A stretch of DNA of 64,000 nucleotides from Clostridium zeae. GTDB lineage: Bacteria; Bacillota; Clostridia; Clostridiales; Clostridiaceae. Where the stretch lies: positions 1,106,635 to 1,170,634 of the forward strand of contig NZ_BMBA01000002.1 in NCBI RefSeq assembly GCF_017312485.1, in the 5' to 3' direction. The notes below the pieces were generated by a model. That model searched no databases. It worked only from the letters and a program-made list of their open reading frames with translations, and had not been told where the DNA came from. Positions 57,171 to 64,000 of the stretch are shown here, one piece after another. Numbering within the stretch: position 1 is the first letter of the stretch; every line of letters begins with the position of its first letter. A program made the position numbers and the translations under genes.

Positions 57171-57812
57171 TTAATTTATATATTTATATCTAACTAAATA
57201 TTTTTCTAATCTCGACATAATTACATTTGCAAGCATAGATAGCAGCGCTACAGTTATACCGCCAATCAGTAATAAATCAGCTCTATTAAGTCCTAATCCA
57301 GTAAAAATTATGTTGCCCACACCACCTCCACCTATATAGGCAGCAAGCGTTGCACTAGCAATTATCTCTACTGTTGCTGTCTTAATTCCAGTTAACAAAA
57401 GTGGAGCAGCTAGTGGAATCTTTACCTTCCAAAAACTTTGTGTTTTTGACATTCCCATTGCCTTTGAAGTCTCAATCATAAATTCAGGAATTGTATTAAA
57501 AGCAAGCGCCGTATTTAACAGTATTGGTGGTGTTCCTAGTAATACTAATGCTATTAATGCAGGCTTAATCCCTGTTCCTACAATTGGAATCAACATAATA
57601 AGCAATGCTAGGCTTGGAACAATTCTCAAAGTATTGAACCCTGTCGTTATTAAGCGATAACAAGTCTTATTTTTTGTTGATAATATCCCAAAAGGAACTC
57701 CAATTATAATAGCTGCCAAAACTGACAATAAGCTAATTGTTAAATGTTGCCCTATTGCCTGTAAATAAGTATTCATATCATTTTGAAAATACTCTAAAAT
57801 ATTCTGCCACAT
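57171..57812 (-). CDS. OpuC-type ABC transporter permease (first copy)
   Basis: The 213 residues show five to six membrane segments and the motif ETSKAMGMSKTQSFWKVKIPL, closely parallel to the permease at 54738-55349. The gene order permease, binding protein, ATPase, permease is unusual compared with the standard opuCA-B-C-D order. It follows metY by 49 bases, so it is probably in the same transcript. Confidence 0.9.
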   Translation of the reverse strand: MWQNILEYFQNDMNTYLQAIGQHLTISLLSVLAAIIIGVPFGILSTKNKTCYRLITTGFNTLRIVPSLALLIMLIPIVGTGIKPALIALVLLGTPPILLNTALAFNTIPEFMIETSKAMGMSKTQSFWKVKIPLAAPLLLTGIKTATVEIIASATLAAYIGGGGVGNIIFTGLGLNRADLLLIGGITVALLSMLANVIMSRLEKYLVRYKYIN

Positions 57813-57861
57813 ATTTTTTTCTTCCTTTTAAACATACAGTTATTAGAAAATTTCTTTGCTT

Positions 57862-59166
57862 CTATCCTTCAATTGAATCAAGGGCATGCTTAAGATCAAC
57901 AATCAGATCCTCTGCATCCTCAATTCCTATAGATAACCTTAGTGTATCGTCATACACCCCAGCCTTTTCTCTTTTTTCCTTTGATTGTCCAAAATGAGTT
58001 GAAGTTGCCGAATGCACAATCAATGATTTAGCATCTCCTACATTAACCATATAATCAAATAACTTAACTTCTCCCAAAACTTTTTGAGCTGCACTTAGTC
58101 CACCCTTTAATCTTATTGATAGAATTGCCCCTGGTCCTTTAGGAAAATACTTTTTAGCCAGTTCATTGTATTTACTGCTTTTAAGTCCTGGATAAGCTAC
58201 AGAAAGCACTTCTTTATGTCCTTCCAGAAACTCTGCAACCTTTTGAGCATTTGCTATATGCTCTCTCATCCTCAAAGACAAAGTTTCAATTCCCTGAAGA
58301 AGATTAAATGCATTTTGCGGACTTAGATGTGAGCCAAAATCAGTTAAATATCTAATCCTTAATCTCTTAGTAAAAATTGATTTATCTAAGGCTTCTTTTC
58401 CTATAGTATCCTTGTACTCATCATAGAATTTTTCAAATTGAGGAAACTTGCCATTTAGCCAATTGAAACCTCCCTTTTCAACCACAGCTCCAGCAATAGT
58501 TGTTCCATGACCTGCAAGGTATTTAGTTGCTGAATAGCAGACAATATCTGCTCCATGTTCAAAAGGTCTTAATAAATAAGGTGTAGCAAAGGTATTGTCT
58601 ACAATTAGTGGTATTCCATTTTCGTGTGCCAAATTAGCTACTGCCTCAATATCAATTATATTCATGCCTGGATTACCAAGACTTTCGATATAAATTGCTT
58701 TGGTTTTATCTGTAATAAGCTTTTTATATGATTCTATGTCATTTTCATCTTCTACAAACTTTCCTACGATACCATAGTCAGGCAAAATACTATTTAGTAA
58801 GGTTGTACTACCACCATATAAGGTGTTTACAGCTATGATCTCATCTCCTGCTACTGCTATATTTAAAAAAGTGTTAGATATTGCAGCCATTCCAGATGCT
58901 AGTGCTAATGCTTCTGCTCCTCCCTCAAGGGATGCAAGTCTTTTTTCAAGAACTGCATTAGTAGGATTTGAAAATCTCACATAGGAATGACCTTCCTCTG
59001 AATAGTTAAATAATCTAATACACCTTTCAAAATCTCCAAGTTCAAAAGCTGCTGTTTGGTAGATAGGAACTGCTTTTGATCTATGATGCTCTGCTGGATT
59101 GTATCCTGCATGTAATTGTCTAGTAGTAAACCCTAGCTTTTCATCGTTATATGCTTCGTAACTCAT
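57862..59166 (-). CDS. metY: O-acetylhomoserine aminocarboxypropyltransferase (sulfhydrylase)
   Basis: The 434 residues match the MetY class of Cys/Met metabolism PLP enzymes: TRQLHAGYNP (15-24), SGMAAISNT (91-99), VDNTFATPYLLRP (189-201) and CYSATKYLAGHGT with PLP-binding Lys215. The long form (over 420 residues) separates MetY from the ~380-residue cystathionine enzymes. It makes homocysteine from O-acetylhomoserine and sulfide, or methionine directly from methanethiol. The ATG lies one base past the stop of the ferredoxin-like gene, so the two are coupled. An ABC importer follows in the operon. Confidence 0.93.
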   Translation of the reverse strand: MSYEAYNDEKLGFTTRQLHAGYNPAEHHRSKAVPIYQTAAFELGDFERCIRLFNYSEEGHSYVRFSNPTNAVLEKRLASLEGGAEALALASGMAAISNTFLNIAVAGDEIIAVNTLYGGSTTLLNSILPDYGIVGKFVEDENDIESYKKLITDKTKAIYIESLGNPGMNIIDIEAVANLAHENGIPLIVDNTFATPYLLRPFEHGADIVCYSATKYLAGHGTTIAGAVVEKGGFNWLNGKFPQFEKFYDEYKDTIGKEALDKSIFTKRLRIRYLTDFGSHLSPQNAFNLLQGIETLSLRMREHIANAQKVAEFLEGHKEVLSVAYPGLKSSKYNELAKKYFPKGPGAILSIRLKGGLSAAQKVLGEVKLFDYMVNVGDAKSLIVHSATSTHFGQSKEKREKAGVYDDTLRLSIGIEDAEDLIVDLKHALDSIEG

Positions 59167-59167
59167 A

Positions 59168-60076
59168 TTATCCCCTCGCTTCTAAACTCAGTGATTTTGT
59201 GGGACAGGTATTTGCACAAATACCGCAGCCTACACACTTTGAAATATCAGCAATTATATAACCATCATTTTTACTAAATACATCAAAATGGCATCTTTTT
59301 ATGCAAGCTCCACAAGCTATGCACCTTTCTTCATCAAGCTTAATGATTTGCTTTGTTTTTGGCCAAAAACCAACACTACCTCTTTGAGTTTGACTTCTAA
59401 ACAAATAACAACACTCCCCGCAACAATTACAAATACCATTAGGATTAACAGTATGCATAAGTCCTTTTTTGTCAGTATCTATTACAATTTTCTTAGCTCT
59501 TTCCTTATCGATTTTTTCAGATATGCCTCTATGTGCAAAAGTATTTATTCCATCTCTGTAAGTAATGCAGGTTTGAGTAGGTTTACCACAGTCTCCTCTA
59601 AGGCTTCTACAATCACAATAATTTAAATATACAGGCCTATCTTGCTCATCAATAAACTCTAACACCTTATCAAGTGGTAATATTTCGTCCTCCGTAGGTC
59701 TTGTATTTTTATCAGGATTTAATCCATTATAATAAGCATCAAAATACCAATCATCCATTGCTGTTTGACCTTCTTTTGGTATGCTTCTATAAACCTCCTG
59801 TTCAGATACAGCAAAAATATCTAACCTACTATAAAAATTAGCTATCTTGTATTTGTTAGTTAATTCGTCTATTAAAGAAACAACACCTCTTCTATAACTA
59901 TTTTGTATGAAAGCTGCTGCATTCCCTCCTATAATTTCTTTAGCATCCTGGAGTGTAAATACCTCTTTGTCCATTCTGTCAACAAAATCAATTTCTTCTT
60001 TCGTAAATATTTTATCGACGAAAGGCCGTGCCGCTTCTGGCACTTGAAATTTTCTAATAAAATTTTCAATATTCAT
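59168..60076 (-). CDS. 4Fe-4S ferredoxin-type protein
   Basis: The 302 residues end with two classical [4Fe-4S] motifs, CIACGACIKRCHF and CVGCGICANTCPT (about 255-300). A middle region holds further cysteines in CDCRSLRGDCG and CNCCGECC, which could bind another cluster. The N-terminal half has no motif I recognise. The start is the ATG at 60076; the upstream TTG at 60088 overlaps the ribosome site. As first gene before metY it may pass electrons to a reductive step in sulfur acquisition; this is inference from position. Confidence 0.85.
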   Translation of the reverse strand: MNIENFIRKFQVPEAARPFVDKIFTKEEIDFVDRMDKEVFTLQDAKEIIGGNAAAFIQNSYRRGVVSLIDELTNKYKIANFYSRLDIFAVSEQEVYRSIPKEGQTAMDDWYFDAYYNGLNPDKNTRPTEDEILPLDKVLEFIDEQDRPVYLNYCDCRSLRGDCGKPTQTCITYRDGINTFAHRGISEKIDKERAKKIVIDTDKKGLMHTVNPNGICNCCGECCYLFRSQTQRGSVGFWPKTKQIIKLDEERCIACGACIKRCHFDVFSKNDGYIIADISKCVGCGICANTCPTKSLSLEARG

Positions 60077-60106
60077 TTTTAGCCCCAACCTCTTTATTTA
60101 TTGCTT

Positions 60107-60138
60107 ATTCATACTATTCTTATATATTTAGTATGAAT
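60107..60138. promoter_or_regulatory. Inverted repeat upstream of the ferredoxin-metY operon
   Basis: ATTCATACTA (60107-60116) and TAGTATGAAT (60129-60138) are exact inverted copies with a 12-base spacer, 31 bases upstream of the first start codon. The position fits an operator. I looked for S-box and T-box leaders here and found none. Confidence 0.5.
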
Positions 60139-60261
60139 ATTTAAATTATATTACCAATATTTATACTTAATGTCAATACTTTTAACTTATTAACCTAATA
60201 TTACATATAAGTTTAATCATACTTGTACTAAGTATCTTTCACATATTAAAAAGCATACATA

Positions 60262-60320
60262 AAGATGAATCACTTCAGTCTAAAATCATAAATTTAAAAT
60301 TCTCTAATAATCCTCTGTAA
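60262..60320. repeat. Dispersed palindromic repeat, one arm
   Basis: AAAGATGAATCACTTCAGTC followed by AAATTTAAAATTCTCTAATA matches the left half of the repeat family. The right arm is missing; the GH127 terminator follows directly. Confidence 0.5.
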
Positions 60321-60325
60321 TAAAA

Positions 60326-60360
60326 AACAACAAAAATCCAATTACTAGATTTTTGTTGTT
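60326..60360 (-). terminator. Terminator of the GH127 gene
   Basis: AACAACAAAAATC pairs perfectly with GATTTTTGTTGTT around a 9-base loop; a T-run follows on the minus strand. Confidence 0.85.
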
Positions 60361-60454
60361 TTCACATGTTAATACTGCAATATTATATTGTATAATTCTT
60401 ATTAGAGCTATCCTCTTTAAATGAATGATATAATAAAAAAATTTCATTCTAAAC

Positions 60455-62722
60455 TTAATTTTTATTTATAATCCTTACTTCAAATACTCTTCCTGCTATT
60501 TTTTCTTTATCTGAAACAAATTTCACTTCAACTTTAGCTTTTCCTTCAGTCAGCTCCTTAGGAATTGTATAGAACTTATTAAATAGAGATCGTGGTTCAC
60601 TAGCATTTAACAATTCTTCTGCTATTAAAACTCCATCTACATAAATACTAAACTCTCTGATATATCGTTTACCATCAATAAAGCATTCTTTATCCTCTCC
60701 ATAGTAGGTTACAACTAAGTTTACTTCATTAGCAGCTTCCACTTTCATCTCATAGCTGAAATAACCTCCATCTAAGGCTTCACGCCAGCCTTTTCCTACT
60801 TCACTAGAATAGTCTGAGTTTGAATTCTCACATTTCATGCCATGCTCTATTTCTGGCTGTTGTTCATTTGGATTAACTGAATCTATAGTTAGCTTATCCA
60901 TGATTTCTTCAAAATCCATCTTACTTAATTCAGCGTGTTTATATTCCTCAGCAGTCATACTTGTCCAATAAATCGTATATCTTTGATGATGAAGATTGTA
61001 AAAAGGTATTAGTTTAATCTTTTTATGTCCCGGCTCACCTATAGCTTCAGTTTCAAAAGTCAAGGTACTTCCATAAGCAGGCTTAATGCATTCTTCAACT
61101 CTATCTGTTACTAATGTTGGAACTGCAATCCCTGGATAATGATTTAATTTTAAGTGATCATCTAAAATATCAGTTTCTGGAAAGTTTTCCTTACCAAGAG
61201 CTCCAGCGAGCACTAATGGTCCATACATAAATGCAATTTTATGAGAGTCATCCTTTGAAGTATAAACATGTACATTCATCTGCATAAATATATCTATTGC
61301 ATCACCTTTTTTCCAATTTCTTTCTATAGCTATATATCCATTATGTGATTTTGAATATTCTTCACTTCCATTTACTACAACCTTAGCTTCATCATTCACC
61401 CAATAAGGCACTCTTATATTTATAGTCATCAACTCTTCAGCTGCTTCTTCAAATACTAGTTTCGTTTTATCTTCTTCTGGGAATTTTGTTTCTTGTCTTA
61501 ACACTATCCCTTTATCATCTAATCGAAGTTTTGATGCAATAAAAAGATTAACAAACAAATTATCCTTTTCGCGATAATATATATTTCTTATATACCTTCC
61601 TGGGTTCTCCATCCCAGTGCCAGTACAACACCAAAAGGAATCATCTGGCGAGCAGTAAATTTTAAAATGTCCTGGCTTAGTTGATACAAAGTAAGTTTTC
61701 ATACCTGATTCTGGATCTTGAGATGCAAGTATATGATTGTATAATGCATTCTCATAGTAATCAATATATTCACTATCATGTTCCCAAGCATATAAATGTT
61801 CTGTAAGCTTTAACATATTATAAGTATTACAAGTTTCAGCTGTTGTAACGCCTAATCTCTCTGTATTTGGTTTACCAAAATGCTCATCTATACTATTTCC
61901 TCCTATGGCATAGGAACGACTCTTAGTAACAACATCCCAAAAGTATTTTGCAGCATTTTTATACTTTTCATCTTTTGTAAGCTCATAAAGCCTTGAAGCA
62001 CCAATCACTTTAGGTATTTGAGTGTTAGCATGCTTTCCTTCCAACTGATCATGATTTTCTGTTAGAGGCATTAAGGTTTCTTTATGATAGAATCTTTTGG
62101 CCAAATCTAAATAATCTTCATTTTTAGTAATCTCATAAAGGTTAGCCATGACTTCACACATTCCACCATGTTCACAGTATAGCATCCTGTCAAATTGTTC
62201 TTCTGTTAGATTGTCCGTGCCCTTCTTAGCCCAATAAGAGAGCTTTTTAACAACTACAAGTGCCTGTTCATTTTCAGTAAGAACATAAGCATCTATAAGA
62301 CCAGCAAAAATCTTATGAATGCTATACCAAGGAACCCAGCTGTCGCCAAGCTCAAATCTTGTAACATTAAACTCTCCACTAAAAACTTTATTAAAGCAGT
62401 CCTTACCAAATCCACTAACGTAGCCTTCATCATCTAAGCTTTGAAGATATGCAAGCTCAGATACTGCATACTTAAGTTTATCATTTAATCTTTCATCCTT
62501 ATCCGCAACATACATTGCAGCTAAAGCTGACAAAAAGTGTCCTAAAGAATGACCGCTTATTGGCTTTGCTTCCCAACCTCCGTAATTTGGTTTCTTAGGT
62601 ATTTTTCCTATAGCTACATAACAAGGTGCTAAAAGTCTGTCAGCGTCTAAGTAGAGAAGATATTCTTTTCCTTTAGCTTGTGAAGTTTTAAATATACCAT
62701 CTAACAATTCTACCTTTTCCAT
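60455..62722 (-). CDS. Glycoside hydrolase family 127 beta-L-arabinofuranosidase (DUF1680)
   Basis: The 755 residues match the GH127/DUF1680 family. The metal-site motif ETCN (Glu296, Cys298) and the cysteine pair in FWCCTGTGMENPGRY (Cys365, Cys366) correspond to the Glu-Cys and Cys-Cys zinc ligands of HypBA1, in which one cysteine of the pair is the nucleophile. GHSLGHFLSALA and HGGMCEVMANLYE are other family blocks. The C-terminal ~130 residues form a beta-sandwich. No signal peptide is present, so substrates must be imported. I chose ATG 62722, 12 bases after AGGGGG; a TTG at 62752 is less likely. The divergent AraC gene probably regulates it. Confidence 0.9.
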   Translation of the reverse strand: MEKVELLDGIFKTSQAKGKEYLLYLDADRLLAPCYVAIGKIPKKPNYGGWEAKPISGHSLGHFLSALAAMYVADKDERLNDKLKYAVSELAYLQSLDDEGYVSGFGKDCFNKVFSGEFNVTRFELGDSWVPWYSIHKIFAGLIDAYVLTENEQALVVVKKLSYWAKKGTDNLTEEQFDRMLYCEHGGMCEVMANLYEITKNEDYLDLAKRFYHKETLMPLTENHDQLEGKHANTQIPKVIGASRLYELTKDEKYKNAAKYFWDVVTKSRSYAIGGNSIDEHFGKPNTERLGVTTAETCNTYNMLKLTEHLYAWEHDSEYIDYYENALYNHILASQDPESGMKTYFVSTKPGHFKIYCSPDDSFWCCTGTGMENPGRYIRNIYYREKDNLFVNLFIASKLRLDDKGIVLRQETKFPEEDKTKLVFEEAAEELMTINIRVPYWVNDEAKVVVNGSEEYSKSHNGYIAIERNWKKGDAIDIFMQMNVHVYTSKDDSHKIAFMYGPLVLAGALGKENFPETDILDDHLKLNHYPGIAVPTLVTDRVEECIKPAYGSTLTFETEAIGEPGHKKIKLIPFYNLHHQRYTIYWTSMTAEEYKHAELSKMDFEEIMDKLTIDSVNPNEQQPEIEHGMKCENSNSDYSSEVGKGWREALDGGYFSYEMKVEAANEVNLVVTYYGEDKECFIDGKRYIREFSIYVDGVLIAEELLNASEPRSLFNKFYTIPKELTEGKAKVEVKFVSDKEKIAGRVFEVRIINKN

Positions 62723-62869
62723 AAATCTCTTAATTCCCCCTTTAAAAATCAATAATAAGCTTTCTTCTAGTATTTATTCTCTCCTGCTTTTTGTTAGCAT
62801 AAAAGAAAAAATATTTTATTAAAACAAAAAGTGTACTATATTAGTTTTACTCATTCAAATATATCTTGT

Positions 62870-62894
62870 ACAATATTACTATGACACAATATTA
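62870..62894. promoter_or_regulatory. Direct repeats between GH127 and AraC genes
   Basis: ACAATATTA occurs at 62870-62878 and again at 62886-62894 (16-base phase), with a partial ACAATGTC following. AraC-family proteins often bind direct repeats, so this could be an operator, but the sequence is simple and AT-rich. Confidence 0.3.
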
Positions 62895-62942
62895 AGACAA
62901 TGTCGGTAGATTATATTAACAAAAGGTGGCGAATATTGACCA

Positions 62943-63836
62943 ATGAGATATCTTAAAGCAGATATTAGTTATCCTCTAATTTTTTCAAATTGTGGCAGCT
63001 TTACCTCTGATAGTAGATGGTTACATATGGAGAGAATTATTGATAACTACGAGCTTATTATAATGAATAAAGGTACTATGTATATACAGCAGGATGATGA
63101 AAAATATGAGTTAGGGGAGGGAGATCTTTTATTGCTAGAGCCTGATCATAAACATAAAGGCTATGATTACTCTGATAAGGGAACATCTTTCTATTGGCTT
63201 CATTTTTTTTGCAATGACAACTGTAAAATTCACAACGCTTTTGATGCCAGGTCTGAAGTGTCCATCGCTAAGAGCAATCCATATTTTAATGGTTTGAATT
63301 CAAGCATACTAATCCCTACTATATGCAAAGGCTTAAATCTAGATAGGATAAACGTGTTATTCAGACAACTGCTTCATCTATCACAATCAGCCTATTATAC
63401 CAAACATAGTGTGAACTACAGCCTCACATCTCTTTTGATAGAGATTACTGAACAAGTTATATTAAATTTTGATTCTTCTGTTGATAAACCTGATACAGAC
63501 GATATGTTGCCAGAAATGTTACAATGGATAAAGATTCATATAACCCAAAACATATCCTTGAAAAATGTGTCTCATGAGTTTAACTTTTCAAAAGAGTATC
63601 TAGCTCGTTATTTTAAAAAAAGAATGGGAATGAGCATGCAGCAATATATAAATTACCTTAGAATATCTAAAGCAAAGCAACTACTATGCAATTCAAATCT
63701 AAATATAAAGGAAATTGCTCATGAATTAGGTTTTATAGATGAAAAATATTTTCTAAAGTTATTCAAAAAACAAGAAAACTTAACCCCTAAACAGTTTAAA
63801 AATGCTTATAATATGACTTTTATAAATAATATATAA
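62943..63836 (+). CDS. AraC family transcriptional regulator
   Basis: The 297 residues contain an N-terminal cupin-like sensor domain (about 15-110; GDLLLLEPDHKHKGYDY) and a C-terminal pair of helix-turn-helix motifs (about 195-297; LKNVSHEFNFSKEYLARYFKK and IKEIAHELGFIDEKYFLKLFKK). It is divergent from the GH127 gene with a 220-base spacer and is the probable activator of arabinoside use. AAGGTGG precedes the ATG. Confidence 0.92.
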   Translation: MRYLKADISYPLIFSNCGSFTSDSRWLHMERIIDNYELIIMNKGTMYIQQDDEKYELGEGDLLLLEPDHKHKGYDYSDKGTSFYWLHFFCNDNCKIHNAFDARSEVSIAKSNPYFNGLNSSILIPTICKGLNLDRINVLFRQLLHLSQSAYYTKHSVNYSLTSLLIEITEQVILNFDSSVDKPDTDDMLPEMLQWIKIHITQNISLKNVSHEFNFSKEYLARYFKKRMGMSMQQYINYLRISKAKQLLCNSNLNIKEIAHELGFIDEKYFLKLFKKQENLTPKQFKNAYNMTFINNI

Positions 63837-63845
63837 AAAATAAAA

Positions 63846-63875
63846 AAAACGGTTAATCTATTGATTAACCGTTTT
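63846..63875. terminator. Bidirectional terminator after the AraC gene
   Basis: AAAACGGTTAATC pairs perfectly with GATTAACCGTTTT around a 4-base loop, between converging transcripts. Confidence 0.88.
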
Positions 63876-63917
63876 CTCTTTATAAGTTAGCGTTTTTTAT
63901 ATTTAAGGATTATAAAA

Positions 63918-64000
63918 TTACTTCTTTACTTCTTGCTTACCAGTTACTTTTGAAGTAGCATCCATCTTGAATCCAGCTTTAGCAGCATCGTCTTTGAAGT
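63918..64000 (-). CDS. Unidentified protein, C-terminal fragment (runs off window)
   Basis: The minus strand is open from the window edge to a TAA at 63920-63918, giving about 26 residues rich in lysine and alanine (KDDAAKAGFKM, then SKVTGKQEVKK). Codon use looks coding and a terminator follows at 63846-63875. There is too little sequence to name a family. Confidence 0.5.
   Translation of the reverse strand, partial: FKDDAAKAGFKMDATSKVTGKQEVKK

Noticed and set aside
54738-57812. Classical osmoprotectant importer
   Set aside because: It is not excluded, but the ATPase lacks CBS domains and the genes follow metY, so I did not assign opu gene names.
60077-60454. SAM (S-box) or T-box riboswitch upstream of the metY operon
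   Set aside because: I looked for the conserved S-box stems and the T-box motif in the leader and saw only the short inverted repeat, a dispersed repeat arm and the GH127 terminator.

Overview
The window is very AT-rich, with compact mostly leftward operons, strong GGAGG-type ribosome binding sites and intrinsic terminators. Its protein families (PRD-regulated sorbitol PTS, CitA/CitB-type two-component system, GH1/GH2/GH3/GH127 glycosidases, DUF975, YitT, ECF transporter) point to a saccharolytic Clostridium of the C. beijerinckii type. This is inferred from gene content; no rRNA marker is present. I saw no rRNA, tRNA, CRISPR array, phage or IS transposase.

Left end (1-9168): part of a nonribosomal peptide locus. 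A type II thioesterase, a stand-alone C-A-T-E synthetase module and a 1033-residue fusion protein run rightward. The first ~34 codons of a second synthetase run leftward off the window. The module has a lipoinitiation-like starter condensation domain, an adenylation code I read as DLTKIGEVGK (asparagine) and an epimerization domain, so it should make N-acyl-D-Asn. The fusion protein is an exported SxxK serine peptidase (S90, K93, Y184) joined to membrane helices and a complete half-size ABC exporter. Together these match the 'prodrug' resistance logic of colibactin (ClbP), xenocoumacin (XcnG) and zwittermicin (ZmaM): the peptide is built as an inactive N-acyl-D-Asn precursor, then exported and cleaved outside. 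This is the most notable system in the window.

9265-20631: a GreA-family factor, a YitT membrane protein, a very large secreted GH2 enzyme with four C-terminal cadherin-like repeats, an endonuclease/exonuclease/phosphatase-fold protein, a Cof-type HAD phosphatase, and a GH1 6-phospho-beta-glucosidase divergent from an RpiR regulator.

20859-33747: a leftward glycan locus with a membrane-anchored, domain-permuted GH3, two duplicated GH3 enzymes flanking a GtrA-like protein, a GT2 glycosyltransferase and UDP-galactopyranose mutase, then a LysR regulator. 33885-42012: a ROK-kinase remnant, a CitA/CitB-type two-component system, a KdgT-family permease, malic enzyme, a chemoreceptor, a NifU-like protein and a MarR regulator. 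The last three share a TTCGTACGCGTACGAA palindrome upstream and are probably one regulon.

42404-54538: DUF975 protein, old-yellow-enzyme flavoprotein with a divergent HxlR regulator, a complete sorbitol (glucitol) PTS operon with EIIBC naturally split into two genes, a PHP phosphatase, a DUF421 protein, and an ECF S-component with a class V aminotransferase. 54738-60076: a six-gene operon joining a ferredoxin-like protein and MetY to an OpuC-type ABC transporter. 60455-63836: GH127 beta-L-arabinofuranosidase divergent from an AraC regulator. A dispersed palindromic repeat family (consensus arm GATGAACCACTTCAATC) occurs about ten times between genes from 10.8 to 60.3 kb.
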